The notes: generated by a model from the letters alone, not told the origin. Shown: positions 1 to 9,042, counted from the stretch's first letter. The stretch: 64,000 nt of DNA from Marivirga arenosa (GCF_030503895.2 NZ_CP129970.2:2048001-2112000), one strand, 5' to 3'. Translations and numbers: made by a program.

Positions 1-434
1 TACAAGCAATTGGTCAACCTTCTTTTGGAGAAGGCTATTTTATGTTTGTAAATGGTAAACTCAACAATGAGGGGATTGAATATTTTAAGCTTGATGTTAC
101 CGTAAATGATACACTTCAAAATTCGAGAGGTGACTTTTCAAATTCAGTACTAAGTTCAGAATTTTTCGGGAAAGAGTTTGTTGCGCTTCCAGTACCAGGT
201 TCTTTTGAACCTGAAGATTCAGTAGGGCTAGAACTGTATACTTTAAATGAAGATATGTATCAATATTATGTTGAGTTCATAAATCTACTATTTAATGATG
301 GAGGCGTATTCAGTCCGCCACCGGTAAACCCTACTACCAACATTAAAAATTTGACTAATCCCGAAAACCTACCATTAGGTTTCATACAGTTCAGTTCTGT
401 GCAGCGAAGAGGTATTGTGATAAAGGAAAGGTGA
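1..434 (+). CDS. DUF4249 family protein, C-terminal part (5' truncated by window edge)
   Basis: The reading frame is open from base 3 of the window to the TGA at 432-434, so the gene begins outside the window and only its last ~144 residues are visible. The C-terminal pattern (a YYVEF aromatic stretch, a proline-rich loop, then NLPLGFIQFSSV and a short beta-strand end) resembles the end of DUF4249 proteins. These are Bacteroidetes outer-membrane-associated lipoproteins usually encoded just after a TonB-dependent receptor. The family call is from memory of that C-terminal signature; the lipobox and N-terminal domain lie outside the window. No terminator hairpin follows in the 143 bases before the next gene. 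Confidence 0.65.
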   Translation, partial: QAIGQPSFGEGYFMFVNGKLNNEGIEYFKLDVTVNDTLQNSRGDFSNSVLSSEFFGKEFVALPVPGSFEPEDSVGLELYTLNEDMYQYYVEFINLLFNDGGVFSPPPVNPTTNIKNLTNPENLPLGFIQFSSVQRRGIVIKER

Positions 435-577
435 TGCTATGCAATCATTAATGTTAAGCTTTTATATATTAATTTAATGTTGCTCAATTTTTATTTCAAT
501 ATTTATTCTTGAGTCTAACTCAATCTATTCCTTTTTAATTCTTTAATAAGTTGATAAACAACAAGTAATAATCAATC

Positions 578-1441
578 ATGACCTTTAAGAAACCAAAAGA
601 GGTTATGATAACACATTACAAAACACTAGTGATTTCCGATGTGCACTTAGGCACTAAAGGCTCAAAAGCTAAAGAATTAGTGAAATTCTTAAAGCAATGC
701 AGTTGTGATCGATTAATATTGAATGGAGATATAATTGATGGTTGGCAACTCAAAAAATACGGCACATGGAAACGCAAACATACCCGATTCTTTAATAGAA
801 TTTTAAAAATGATTGAGGATCATAAAACAGAAGTGATCTATCTAAGAGGTAATCATGATGATTTTTTAGATCAGGTTTTACCTTTTAAAGTTGGGAATTT
901 AACCATTACAAGAGATTTAACGATTGAAAGTAATGGCAAGAAGTTTTATGTTGTTCATGGAGATATTTTTGATTCCATAACCACTAATTTAAAATGGGTG
1001 GCAAAACTTGGAGATGTAGGATATACCTTTTTGCTTTGGGTCAATTCACTTTATAACCAATATAGAAGAAAAAAAGGCTTGCCTTATTATTCTTTAAGTC
1101 AAGTAGTGAAATCAAAAGTAAAATCAGCGGTTTCTTATATAGATGATTTTGAAAAACAGTTGACAGAAATAGCTAAAATTAAAGATTGCGATGGTATTAT
1201 TTGTGGTCATATCCACCAGGCAGCTTTAAAAGAAATTAACGGGATCATTTATATGAATTCTGGAGATTGGGTAGAAAGTATGAGTGCACTTGCAGAAGAT
1301 CGGGATGGTAATTGGTCACTTGTTTATTATGCTGATACTTCATCTGATAAATCAATAAATAAAAAACTACAAGAGATAGAAATTGATTCCATTTTAAATA
1401 ATACATCAGAAGATTTTAAATTACGTAAGAAGACTGCATGA
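578..1441 (+). CDS. LpxH-like metallophosphoesterase (UDP-2,3-diacylglucosamine diphosphatase family)
   Basis: A 287-residue calcineurin-type phosphoesterase. The full metal-binding set is visible: DVHLG at 21-25, GDIIDGW at 50-56, GNHDD around 91-95, HGDIFD around 127-132 and GHIHQ with His211/His213. The length and GDxxDxW/HGDxFD spacing fit the group related to LpxH, which cleaves UDP-2,3-diacylglucosamine during lipid A synthesis. Many Bacteroidetes carry several members and not all are proven LpxH, so the lipid A role is an inference. The Met at residue 10 (base 605), preceded by AAAGAGG, is a possible alternative start that would remove only nine residues. The gene lies 33 bases upstream of a same-strand gene with a kinase-like motif. 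Confidence 0.85.
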   Translation: MTFKKPKEVMITHYKTLVISDVHLGTKGSKAKELVKFLKQCSCDRLILNGDIIDGWQLKKYGTWKRKHTRFFNRILKMIEDHKTEVIYLRGNHDDFLDQVLPFKVGNLTITRDLTIESNGKKFYVVHGDIFDSITTNLKWVAKLGDVGYTFLLWVNSLYNQYRRKKGLPYYSLSQVVKSKVKSAVSYIDDFEKQLTEIAKIKDCDGIICGHIHQAALKEINGIIYMNSGDWVESMSALAEDRDGNWSLVYYADTSSDKSINKKLQEIEIDSILNNTSEDFKLRKKTA

Positions 1442-1474
1442 TAAATTTTTGCTGAAAAGGCTTTATATTCGAAT

Positions 1475-2530
1475 ATGGCTTTAATCAGTAAGAAGAAGAA
1501 TATATTTCCGGTAAGTGATAATTTAATGAAATATTTGCATCAGAATGGGAGGCATGTAGATATTCCCATCAAGTATGATGATCTCACTAGAGCGGAAAAT
1601 GCAATCCCCCTCTATGATAGCGATGACAATGATACGCTATGGGAAACCTTATTTTTCTCTCAAGATGATATGAAGCATATTTACTATGGCTTAAAAAATA
1701 TTTACGCCATATTAAAAGCCGATGGGGATTTGTCTGTTATGGAACATCTTTATGTGGATAGAGTAGATGCATGTACTTATGGAAATACCTACCCTTTCAG
1801 AGTTCGGATTGTAAATAAGATCAATGATAACTTCGATTATTTCTACATTAAAAAAGCAGATGCTTCCAGAATATATGGCTTAGAATTAGAGCATCTCTTG
1901 TCACCAAATAGAATGAGTTATATCGTTAATGGCAATACTCTGATAGAAGAACATATCCCAGGGATTCCAGGTGATCAGTTCATAAAAAATTATATGAATG
2001 ATGGTAAGCTGAATAAAATTCGATTGGCCAAGGAATTTGTCAAATTTACAGAGCGCTGCTTTGTCCGTTTATTAGGAGATATGCATTCTAGTAATTTTGT
2101 AATTGATATAACCCCTGATTTTGAAGAAATACATTACAGAATTAAATCGATTGATTTTGATCAGCAATCCTATGAGGGAAGAAAAGCAGTTTACATGCCG
2201 CAATATTTCAAGCAAAATAACCCGATCATAGAAATTGGTCTTGAATTAATGACTCCCACTACTGTTAAACAGTATCAAAAGGAAGAGCGTACCTTAATTT
2301 TGAATAGAATGAAAGCTTCTGAAAGAAACCTAAAGGAACTGATGAAATCAATGCGAAAAGATACCTTATCAATTCCTAAAAACGTTGCCAATCTCAAAGC
2401 TGAATTGGCAGATCACTATAAACATGAATCTTTCAATAGATGCAAATCAATGGGCGATATAGTAGCTGAAAGTTTATTATATCTAAGAGATCACAGCAAC
2501 TTATCGAATTATAATAATTTCCTGGCTTAA
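1475..2530 (+). CDS. Conserved protein with a kinase-like catalytic-loop motif
   Basis: A 351-residue soluble protein with no signal peptide or membrane segment. I do not recognise a named family. A stretch around residues 202-207 reads GDMHSSN and is followed about 20 residues later by IDFDQ (around 226-229). This resembles the HxDxxxxN loop and D-F-G/D-x-D metal site of kinase and aminoglycoside-phosphotransferase folds, but with the loop Asp in an unusual place (D202, H204, N207). The C-terminal 100 residues are rich in Lys and Arg and look helical. It lies 33 bases downstream of the LpxH-like gene, suggesting cotranscription and perhaps an envelope-lipid role. Its last 30 bases overlap the convergent next gene. 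Function unknown; the kinase idea is an inference. Confidence 0.7.
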   Translation: MALISKKKNIFPVSDNLMKYLHQNGRHVDIPIKYDDLTRAENAIPLYDSDDNDTLWETLFFSQDDMKHIYYGLKNIYAILKADGDLSVMEHLYVDRVDACTYGNTYPFRVRIVNKINDNFDYFYIKKADASRIYGLELEHLLSPNRMSYIVNGNTLIEEHIPGIPGDQFIKNYMNDGKLNKIRLAKEFVKFTERCFVRLLGDMHSSNFVIDITPDFEEIHYRIKSIDFDQQSYEGRKAVYMPQYFKQNNPIIEIGLELMTPTTVKQYQKEERTLILNRMKASERNLKELMKSMRKDTLSIPKNVANLKAELADHYKHESFNRCKSMGDIVAESLLYLRDHSNLSNYNNFLA

Positions 2531-4399
2531 GGCATCTGAAATTTCCTGAAAGAATGTTTTTATCATTGAATATTCATCGGGCATGTAAATTACTTGATCA
2601 TAATCAATTGTATAAGAAATTTTTATCGCGTTTTCTACTTTTCTGTATTGATATAAAAATTTCCCCTTACCATCTTCTAAGGCGATACTTTTGTTTTCAG
2701 GATATCTTAAAACCTGCCAGCCATCGGGTAAAGTATAAGTAAAACTCGCCTTCCTGATATAGGGAGTATATAGAGTTACAGGATTTTGCCTTTCATCTGC
2801 TTTAAGTGGGTTTTCAGGAAATTCATTGAAAATAACAGGTTTTATTTCCATATAGTTTTTAGCTATTGAATCAGCAGGTTTTTCAAATGATAAGTATTCT
2901 TTAAGTTCTTTATTCTCATCAAATTCATCTTTAATTTCATGTTTTTTAATATTCCAATCCATATTTTCGAATATGGTTTCTATGAGGTAATCATTATAAC
3001 TTCTATTACTGTTTAAAAAGCGAGAATCAAAAGCGTAGACTGCATACCCTTCTCTTTTCACTTCGTAATCACCTACAATTGAAGCAGAGTCTGTTATAGT
3101 AAAGTTTCCAGTTATAAACTCCTTGTCTTCAAAATTAAAATCAAGAGGAATAAAACCAGGCGCATCTTCTGAAATTACTAATCCACCATTTGTTATGTAA
3201 TTTGGAGGAAGCATATTGAATAATAGGTTCTTATTTGAGGCATCCAACAAATAATTTTTACCATTTAAGCGTACCAAGCTTATGTAAGCATTAAAAAGTT
3301 CGAAATAAGGATTATCAGGATAAGTAGGCCTATTATCCATTGAACTCAAAGCCACTAAATAAGCGTCTAAACCTGATTGGTTTAAAAGCTTTGTTAAAAG
3401 CATATTAATTTGTTGAGGCGTCCCTCTTCTGGCGTTAAATGCTTCTTCCAAACTTTTATCATTAAATGAGAAGTCTACCGTGAAATTATTTCTCATGAAA
3501 AAGTAAAATCCTCTGATTACATCTAACTTTAATAAGTCAGGGTGATAAATTTTATCGACTGTAGGTTGAAGATAACTACTCCTTCTATAAACATCTCTAA
3601 AGAAAGGAGAACCGGCCCAATTGTAAGCTAATTCTTCATAGTTTTGAGGCAATAAAAATTCAGTGTTATTTCTGGGCAATGTATATTCAGCAAGTTTAAA
3701 TTTTAATTTAGAAATGAAATAATCTCCTCCTGGTACATCTTCTTCTTCCACATAAGCAGGTACACTATCCATAACAAAATCCTCTATTAATACATCTGTT
3801 TGCTTGTTTGAAATGATCTTTTTTACAGTACGTCTGTTAAAATCACTTAAGCTAATAGACCCCTCTAAATATTTATAGAAAAGTAAATAATTTGGAACTT
3901 CTGTGGTATAGGTTGATTTCAAAGCTGGTATATCATTTTGGAAATACCAGGTGTTAAGTTGTTGCCAATCTTTAATTTTAATTTGATAGCTATATTCAAC
4001 AATACTACCAACTTTTGCATTGGGTAATTCAAAATAGTTTTTAATAAAACCATTATCTTTTTCAGATTCAATATCTGATGTACTCAATGAATCTATCACT
4101 AAATTTCTATTGCCATCTAAATTATAGGTTTGGCCTTGGATAAAAATAAGTGAATCTTCATCGCTATACGGAATCATTACTTTTGCCCATGATAGGCCTG
4201 CCTCTTTAAGAATTTCAATTTTAGTAGTATGAGTAAAAATTAGTTCAAAATTTTCATTGTATTTGCTATAACCACTATCAAGCAATATTATGGCATTTTC
4301 GCCTTTGCCGAAGCTTGAATTTTTAACTTGTATGTTTTGAGCTGTGAGGCCTAAAAGGAATAAAAATGAAAAAATGGTAGTTAAAAATATCTTTAGCAT
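2501..4399 (-). CDS. Secreted DUF3857 / transglutaminase-fold protein
   Basis: A 632-residue protein with a clear N-terminal signal peptide (hydrophobic core at about 3-18, ending LTAQN). The first half resembles DUF3857, a beta-rich domain common in Bacteroidetes secreted proteins. The middle (around residues 325-400) has the transglutaminase-like fold pattern in which a catalytic Cys normally sits before the helix; here it reads RRGTPQQINMLL, with Thr where Cys is expected. The downstream HVI/YLLDATDK-type segment appears as FNAYISL...YLLDASNKN, so the catalytic His also looks replaced. It therefore probably binds rather than cross-links or cleaves. It is convergent with the preceding gene and overlaps it by 30 bases. 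Confidence 0.75.
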   Translation of the reverse strand: MLKIFLTTIFSFLFLLGLTAQNIQVKNSSFGKGENAIILLDSGYSKYNENFELIFTHTTKIEILKEAGLSWAKVMIPYSDEDSLIFIQGQTYNLDGNRNLVIDSLSTSDIESEKDNGFIKNYFELPNAKVGSIVEYSYQIKIKDWQQLNTWYFQNDIPALKSTYTTEVPNYLLFYKYLEGSISLSDFNRRTVKKIISNKQTDVLIEDFVMDSVPAYVEEEDVPGGDYFISKLKFKLAEYTLPRNNTEFLLPQNYEELAYNWAGSPFFRDVYRRSSYLQPTVDKIYHPDLLKLDVIRGFYFFMRNNFTVDFSFNDKSLEEAFNARRGTPQQINMLLTKLLNQSGLDAYLVALSSMDNRPTYPDNPYFELFNAYISLVRLNGKNYLLDASNKNLLFNMLPPNYITNGGLVISEDAPGFIPLDFNFEDKEFITGNFTITDSASIVGDYEVKREGYAVYAFDSRFLNSNRSYNDYLIETIFENMDWNIKKHEIKDEFDENKELKEYLSFEKPADSIAKNYMEIKPVIFNEFPENPLKADERQNPVTLYTPYIRKASFTYTLPDGWQVLRYPENKSIALEDGKGKFLYQYRKVENAIKISYTIDYDQVIYMPDEYSMIKTFFQEISDALSQEIIIIR

Positions 4400-4523
4400 T
4401 TTGCCGTTAATTTTAGTTGATAGAATCTAGTGCTTTTGTAAAATACCTAACAATTATTATTCCAATAATTTAAATACAAAGCAATTGAACGTGTAATTAG
4501 ATGTTCAGTTATCAAATAAGCAA

Positions 4524-5228
4524 TTAAAAAATAGTTTTTAATTGACTTAAACAATCAATTTCGTGAGTCACTCTTGATTTATGTTTTTCTTTACCAGGAT
4601 TGTAATAAACTGTATCCATTCCAAAGTTGCGAGCTCCTAAAATATCAGTTTGTAAGTTGTCCCCGATCATGATTGATTCTTCTATTCTTGCATCTGCTTT
4701 TTCAACAGCATATTTAAAAATTGAGGTCATGGGTTTTTTATAACCTGCACTATCAGAGGTTACAACAGTAGCGAAGTATGGATGAAGATTAGATTTCTCC
4801 AATTTAATTTTTTGCACATCATTAAAGCCATTTGTTAAAATGTGCAATTGGTAATTCTCCTTCAAATACTGAAGAACTTCAATGGTAAAGGGCATTAAAT
4901 GTGGTTTAGTAGGGCAAAGCATTAAATATTCATCTGATAGTTTACTACTTAATTCAGCATCATCAATTTGAAATTGATTTAAAATTCTTAAAAACCTTTG
5001 CTCTCTGATGGTATCTCTATTGATTTTATTCTTGTTGAATTCATTCCATAAATCTTTATTGATATGCTCAAAGCATTCTTGAAATTGATTACAACTAATG
5101 ACTCCTAGTTTTTCAAGTTGATATTTTAGAAATAATTCATTTAATACTTCTTCAGAATTTTTCTCATAGTCCCAAAGCGTATGATCTAAATCAAAAAATA
5201 TGTGTTTGTATTGATTTATTTTACCCAT
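4524..5228 (-). CDS. yjjG: YjjG family noncanonical pyrimidine nucleotidase (HAD superfamily)
   Basis: A 234-residue HAD hydrolase. Motif I FFDLDHTLWDYEKNS holds the nucleophile Asp13 and Asp15, motif II is LTNGF, motif III is GYKKP and motif IV is MIGDNLQTDILGARNFG. The WDYEKNS text after motif I and the overall length are typical of YjjG, which dephosphorylates (deoxy)nucleoside monophosphates and removes noncanonical pyrimidine nucleotides. The start codon lies inside the end of the upstream ArsR-type regulator (13-base overlap), so the two are almost certainly translated from one mRNA. No terminator hairpin was seen after the stop. Confidence 0.88.
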   Translation of the reverse strand: MGKINQYKHIFFDLDHTLWDYEKNSEEVLNELFLKYQLEKLGVISCNQFQECFEHINKDLWNEFNKNKINRDTIREQRFLRILNQFQIDDAELSSKLSDEYLMLCPTKPHLMPFTIEVLQYLKENYQLHILTNGFNDVQKIKLEKSNLHPYFATVVTSDSAGYKKPMTSIFKYAVEKADARIEESIMIGDNLQTDILGARNFGMDTVYYNPGKEKHKSRVTHEIDCLSQLKTIF

Positions 5229-5599
5229 TTTTTGCTGTGTAATTTGTTTAATGCTAAAGTTCTGTTGGTATACATTACTTTAAACGTTTCTAAATCTTTT
5301 TGAAGCTGTTGATCTTTTTCCACAAATTTAAAGGTCTGTGCCAATAAATCCTTCACCTCTTCCTTTACATAATAAAACACCCATTGATCTACTTTCTTTG
5401 AATTCAACACTCCATTGTTTTTTAAGTAAGTTAAATGTCTGGACGTTTTGGCTTGCGTGAAGTCTAATATTAATTCAAGATCTGATATACACATTTCTTG
5501 GTTCTGATGAACTAAAAACAATAATCTAAGCCTTGAATCATCAGACAAACACTTATAAAATTGAACGCTAAAATTTAATGTAAAATTCTTTAGTCTCAT
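5216..5599 (-). CDS. ArsR-family winged-helix transcriptional regulator
   Basis: A 127-residue protein with an ArsR-type winged helix at about residues 14-80: KCLSDDSRLRLLFLV, then ISDLELILDFTQAKTSRHL as the helix-turn-helix, then a beta wing ending QWVFYYV. The classical metal site ELCVCDL is replaced by EMCISDL, leaving only one cysteine, so it may sense something other than arsenic-type metals. The remaining C terminus is charged and helical. It is the first gene of a two-gene unit with yjjG, overlapping it by 13 bases, and presumably autoregulates that unit. The upstream 261-base gap to the divergent gene at 5861 would contain both promoters. Confidence 0.85.
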   Translation of the reverse strand: MRLKNFTLNFSVQFYKCLSDDSRLRLLFLVHQNQEMCISDLELILDFTQAKTSRHLTYLKNNGVLNSKKVDQWVFYYVKEEVKDLLAQTFKFVEKDQQLQKDLETFKVMYTNRTLALNKLHSKKWVK

Positions 5600-5846
5600 A
5601 AAATTAATTAACCATGAATGTAATATGATTAACCGAATAATTGGTCATCAGATTCACTATTTCCTGTTAAGTTTTAATGAAAACTTGTTTCTATGACAGA
5701 TCTTAATTTTTTATTGAATTTACATTTTTATAAATAATTGAAAAGGTCTATAACTAATGAATATTTAAGTCGTTAGACTGAAGGAAGATTAATTGAATGA
5801 AGTTCTTGCTATGCATTAATTTTTTCAGTTATTCGCATTTATCTAT

Positions 5847-5854
5847 TATATTTG
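5847..5854 (+). promoter_or_regulatory. Bacteroidetes -7 promoter element (TATATTTG), gene at 5861
   Basis: TATATTTG matches the Bacteroidetes -7 consensus TAnnTTTG exactly. The -33 region, about 20 bases upstream, is only T-rich (TTTTTC). The start codon begins seven bases after the box, so the predicted transcript would have almost no 5' leader. There is no competing downstream start near the signal peptide. Confidence 0.55.
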
Positions 5855-5860
5855 TAGAAG

Positions 5861-6496
5861 ATGTCACTCAAGAAATCCATATTACTTTTATTGATTGTAT
5901 TCGTTCCCTTTTTTGGTTTTTCGCAAGAAGAAGAAAAATCGGATAAGGTAATACAATTTACGGGGGTTGTTTTAGATCAGGATAGTGTAAGTATTCCTGG
6001 TGTACACATCTATACTCCAGTATATGGAAGAGGTACTTCTACAAATGAATATGGATTCTTTTCTATGCCAGCTTTAGAAGGAGACAGCTTGGTAATTAGT
6101 GCGGTAGGGTTTAAAAAAGCAACTTATGTCGTTCCAGAAATTAAGACTTCTACCCTTAGAGTTGTTTTTCAACTAGAACAAGATACTGAAATGTTAAATG
6201 AGGTTCAGGTTTACAATATGCCTCCAACCGCTGAAGCCTTTAAAAAGGCCGTACTAGCCGTTAGACTACCTAGTGAATACAGTAATATTAATAAAAATTT
6301 AGACCCTGCTACTCTTCAGGAAATGTATAAAACTCTTCCAGCGGATGGTTCAATGAATCATAGATGGTTTGTTCAGCAACAGGCTTTTTATGACCAAACT
6401 AAAAATTCAGTAAGAATTAATCCTTTACTAAATCCGATGTCTTGGGTAGAAATATTTAGGGCTATTAAGAATGGTGATTTTACAAATAATGATTAA
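5861..6496 (+). CDS. Secreted protein with carboxypeptidase-like regulatory domain
   Basis: A 211-residue protein with an N-terminal signal peptide (hydrophobic residues 6-20, ending FGFSQ). Residues about 30-110 form a carboxypeptidase-regulatory-like (CarboxypepD_reg) beta-sandwich: FTGVVLDQDSVSIPGVHIY, then GTSTNEYGFFSM, then GDSLVISAVGFKK. This domain occurs at the N terminus of many Bacteroidetes TonB receptors, but here it stands almost alone, followed by about 100 residues without a recognisable domain. The protein is probably periplasmic or outer-membrane-associated. The start is fixed by the signal peptide and by a -7 box immediately upstream. Role unknown. Confidence 0.75.
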   Translation: MSLKKSILLLLIVFVPFFGFSQEEEKSDKVIQFTGVVLDQDSVSIPGVHIYTPVYGRGTSTNEYGFFSMPALEGDSLVISAVGFKKATYVVPEIKTSTLRVVFQLEQDTEMLNEVQVYNMPPTAEAFKKAVLAVRLPSEYSNINKNLDPATLQEMYKTLPADGSMNHRWFVQQQAFYDQTKNSVRINPLLNPMSWVEIFRAIKNGDFTNND

Positions 6497-6686
6497 GAAA
6501 TAAGCATTCGTTCAATTTCGATGGTTTATCGATTTTATACCTCATAATCCCAAATATTGTATTTCATTTTCTTTTAATTATTATATCTTTCAGATTAATC
6601 GTATCAGAATTATATTCATAAAAACGTAATTATTTTTTTTATGAATTGCATTCTGCTTAATTTAATATATTAAACGTCTAATCTGT

Positions 6687-8522
6687 TTGAAGAAATATTT
6701 CACCATATGGTCATTATGCTTTTTATTGGCTATTTCTGTTAATGGACAATCATTTCAGGAAATGGTTGATGAAGGTTCAGCCAAGGTGAAGATATTTTAT
6801 TATCCCATAGAACCTTTTATCTACAAAGATGATATAGGGAATTTACTTGGTATTGAAAAGGAGATGATGGATTCCTACCTCCGCTTTATAGAAAAAAAAT
6901 ATTCTGTTAAGCTTTTTGTAGAATGGGAGCAGGTACCCACTTTTGATTCAGTATTTGAATATGTTAAAAAATCTGATGTCCCTTCATTTGGAGTGTCAGT
7001 TATCTCCAAAACAGATGAGAGATCAAAACTAGTTGGCTTTTCTTATTCTTACATGCCAGATGTAAGTGTTTTCATTACTCATTTATCAGTCCCGTTTTTA
7101 AAGGATGGTCGGAATTTAAAAAGCCATATAGATGGATTTGAAGCAGCTACAATGTCAAGTACAACCTATAAAACAGATTTAGATCGTTTAAGTGAAAAAT
7201 TTGATTTAGACTTAAATTATGTTGATGTACCCAATGATGAAGATATTATTCGTTTGGTAAGTAGAAACAAAGAAATGGTAGGATATGTAGGGCTTCCCTT
7301 TTATGTGATTGAAATTGGTAAAGGATACCCAGTTAAGCGACATAGTAAATTTCAAGTCAAGAGGGATGGATACCGTTTTATATATCAACTTAATAAAGGA
7401 TGGGATAAATCTATTCAGAATTATTTTGAAAGCTATCTTTATAGGGCCGAGGCAGATAAGATAATTAGGCGATATTTAGGAAATGATTATTCAGAGTTGA
7501 TATGGGGATTAGCAGGTGATAATGTTTCGGATAGAGCCGATGAAATTGCTTTCTTAAACAAGGAAAAAGAAATACAAAGTCAGAGTTTGATAGCATCTGA
7601 AAAGCAAAAAGAACAACAATGGACCATTATAGTATCAGTAAGTGTCAGTTTAGTATTTGTTGTTATCATTACTATATTATTAGTTAGGTCAAACCGTATA
7701 CGTCATCGTGATAATATATTGCTGAAAGAAAAGTCACAACAGTTGCAGGAAACCTTAGTGGAGTTGAATAGAAATAAAGATGAAGTATCTCATCAGAGGC
7801 AATTGCTACAAATAAAAAACAAAGAGCTTACTGACCTTAACAAGCAAAAAGATGATTTAATTGGAATTGTAGCCCATGATTTAAAAAGTCCTATAAATCA
7901 GATGACTGGCTTAATTACCTTGTTAAGTTTTAAAAGTGAAAAGTGGGATAAGGAAGAGTCAGATATCTTTGAAAAATTAGAATATTCGAATGCGCATTTA
8001 AAGGAATTGGTAGAACGTATATTAGATTTAGAATCCATTCAGAAGAAGAGTTTAAATTATAAAATTAGAGAGGTGGATATCTCTAGAGTTTTAAAAGAGA
8101 CCGTTTCTGAATTTAAAGAAAAAGCTGAGTCAAAAAATATTACAATCGATAGCTCAAAGATAAATTTTGGGAAAAATGTAATGGTAGATTCATTTTTCCT
8201 AAAACAAGTATTTGAAAATTTAATAAGTAATGCCTTAAAATTTTCACCAAAAGGAAGTAAAGTGAGCATTGGTACAGAAACCCATCATGAATTTCATCAT
8301 ATTTATGTGAAAGATGAAGGGCCGGGGATATCTGAAAAAGATAAAGTAAAACTCTTCACTAAATACATGACATTAACTGCCAAGCCAACAGGAGATGAAA
8401 CTTCAACAGGATTGGGTTTATCCATTGTAAAGAAATATGTTGAAGAAATGAATGGAAGTGTTTGGTGTGAAAGTGAATTAGGAAAGGGAGCTAAATTTAT
8501 AGTGGCATTCCCTAAAGTGTAA
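6687..8522 (+). CDS. Sensor histidine kinase with periplasmic solute-binding-like sensor
   Basis: A 611-residue membrane kinase. The order is signal peptide (1-20, ending VNGQS), an extracellular SBP_bac_3-like domain (about 34-270), one transmembrane helix (about 312-335, TIIVSVSVSLVFVVIIT), a coiled coil (about 340-390), a HisKA domain with the phospho-accepting His397 in IVAHDLKSPI, and a HATPase domain with N-box NLISNALKFS, DEGPGIS and TGLGLSIVKKY. All key catalytic boxes are intact. The start is TTG at 6687: the only nearby ATG (6707) is out of frame and the signal peptide begins exactly at TTG. Periplasmic-binding-type sensors usually bind amino acids or similar small molecules. No response regulator is adjacent; the next gene follows after 10 bases. 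Confidence 0.88.
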   Translation: MKKYFTIWSLCFLLAISVNGQSFQEMVDEGSAKVKIFYYPIEPFIYKDDIGNLLGIEKEMMDSYLRFIEKKYSVKLFVEWEQVPTFDSVFEYVKKSDVPSFGVSVISKTDERSKLVGFSYSYMPDVSVFITHLSVPFLKDGRNLKSHIDGFEAATMSSTTYKTDLDRLSEKFDLDLNYVDVPNDEDIIRLVSRNKEMVGYVGLPFYVIEIGKGYPVKRHSKFQVKRDGYRFIYQLNKGWDKSIQNYFESYLYRAEADKIIRRYLGNDYSELIWGLAGDNVSDRADEIAFLNKEKEIQSQSLIASEKQKEQQWTIIVSVSVSLVFVVIITILLVRSNRIRHRDNILLKEKSQQLQETLVELNRNKDEVSHQRQLLQIKNKELTDLNKQKDDLIGIVAHDLKSPINQMTGLITLLSFKSEKWDKEESDIFEKLEYSNAHLKELVERILDLESIQKKSLNYKIREVDISRVLKETVSEFKEKAESKNITIDSSKINFGKNVMVDSFFLKQVFENLISNALKFSPKGSKVSIGTETHHEFHHIYVKDEGPGISEKDKVKLFTKYMTLTAKPTGDETSTGLGLSIVKKYVEEMNGSVWCESELGKGAKFIVAFPKV

Positions 8523-8532
8523 ATAAATAATA

Positions 8533-9042
8533 ATGAGTATGAGAAATTTAATCGCTATTATATTTTTAGCATTTTTTATAACGGCTTGTAGTAATTCAAA
8601 TGACGGCAAAGTTATTTATCTAGTTCGTCATGCAGAAAAAGATACAGTCCCAAAAAATGACCCAGCATTAACAACTGATGGAGTTATTAGATCTGTTGAT
8701 TTAGCGAGTTGGTTTAAAGATATTCAAGTGGATTCTATTTTTTCAACAGATTTTGTTCGTACGAAGGAGACAGTTAAACCCATTGCAGAAGATCAGAATA
8801 AAAAGATTGCTATTTATGATGCAAAAGATTTAGAAGCTTTTGCCTCTCAGCTGAAAGAAATGAAAGTAGATACAATTTTAATATCTGGGCATAGCAATAC
8901 GATTCTTGAACAAATTGAAGCTTTAGGAATAGAGCGTCCTCAGGAAAAAATTTCAGAAAATGAATATGATAAATTATTCGAAGTCAGGTTAGGAGAAAAA
9001 AAAGTGATTACGCACACATATGGCTCAAAATATAAAGAGTAG
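8533..9042 (+). CDS. Histidine phosphatase family lipoprotein (SixA-like)
   Basis: A 169-residue protein of the histidine phosphatase (phosphoglycerate mutase) superfamily. The catalytic LVRHAEK appears at about residues 32-38 and the second histidine motif ISGHSNTI at about 117-124. The N terminus is a lipoprotein signal ending ITAC, so the mature enzyme should be membrane-anchored on the periplasmic side. It begins 10 bases after the histidine kinase and is probably cotranscribed. SixA in E. coli removes phosphate from phosphohistidine, but that enzyme is cytoplasmic; with a periplasmic location the substrate here is unknown. Confidence 0.83.
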   Translation: MSMRNLIAIIFLAFFITACSNSNDGKVIYLVRHAEKDTVPKNDPALTTDGVIRSVDLASWFKDIQVDSIFSTDFVRTKETVKPIAEDQNKKIAIYDAKDLEAFASQLKEMKVDTILISGHSNTILEQIEALGIERPQEKISENEYDKLFEVRLGEKKVITHTYGSKYKE

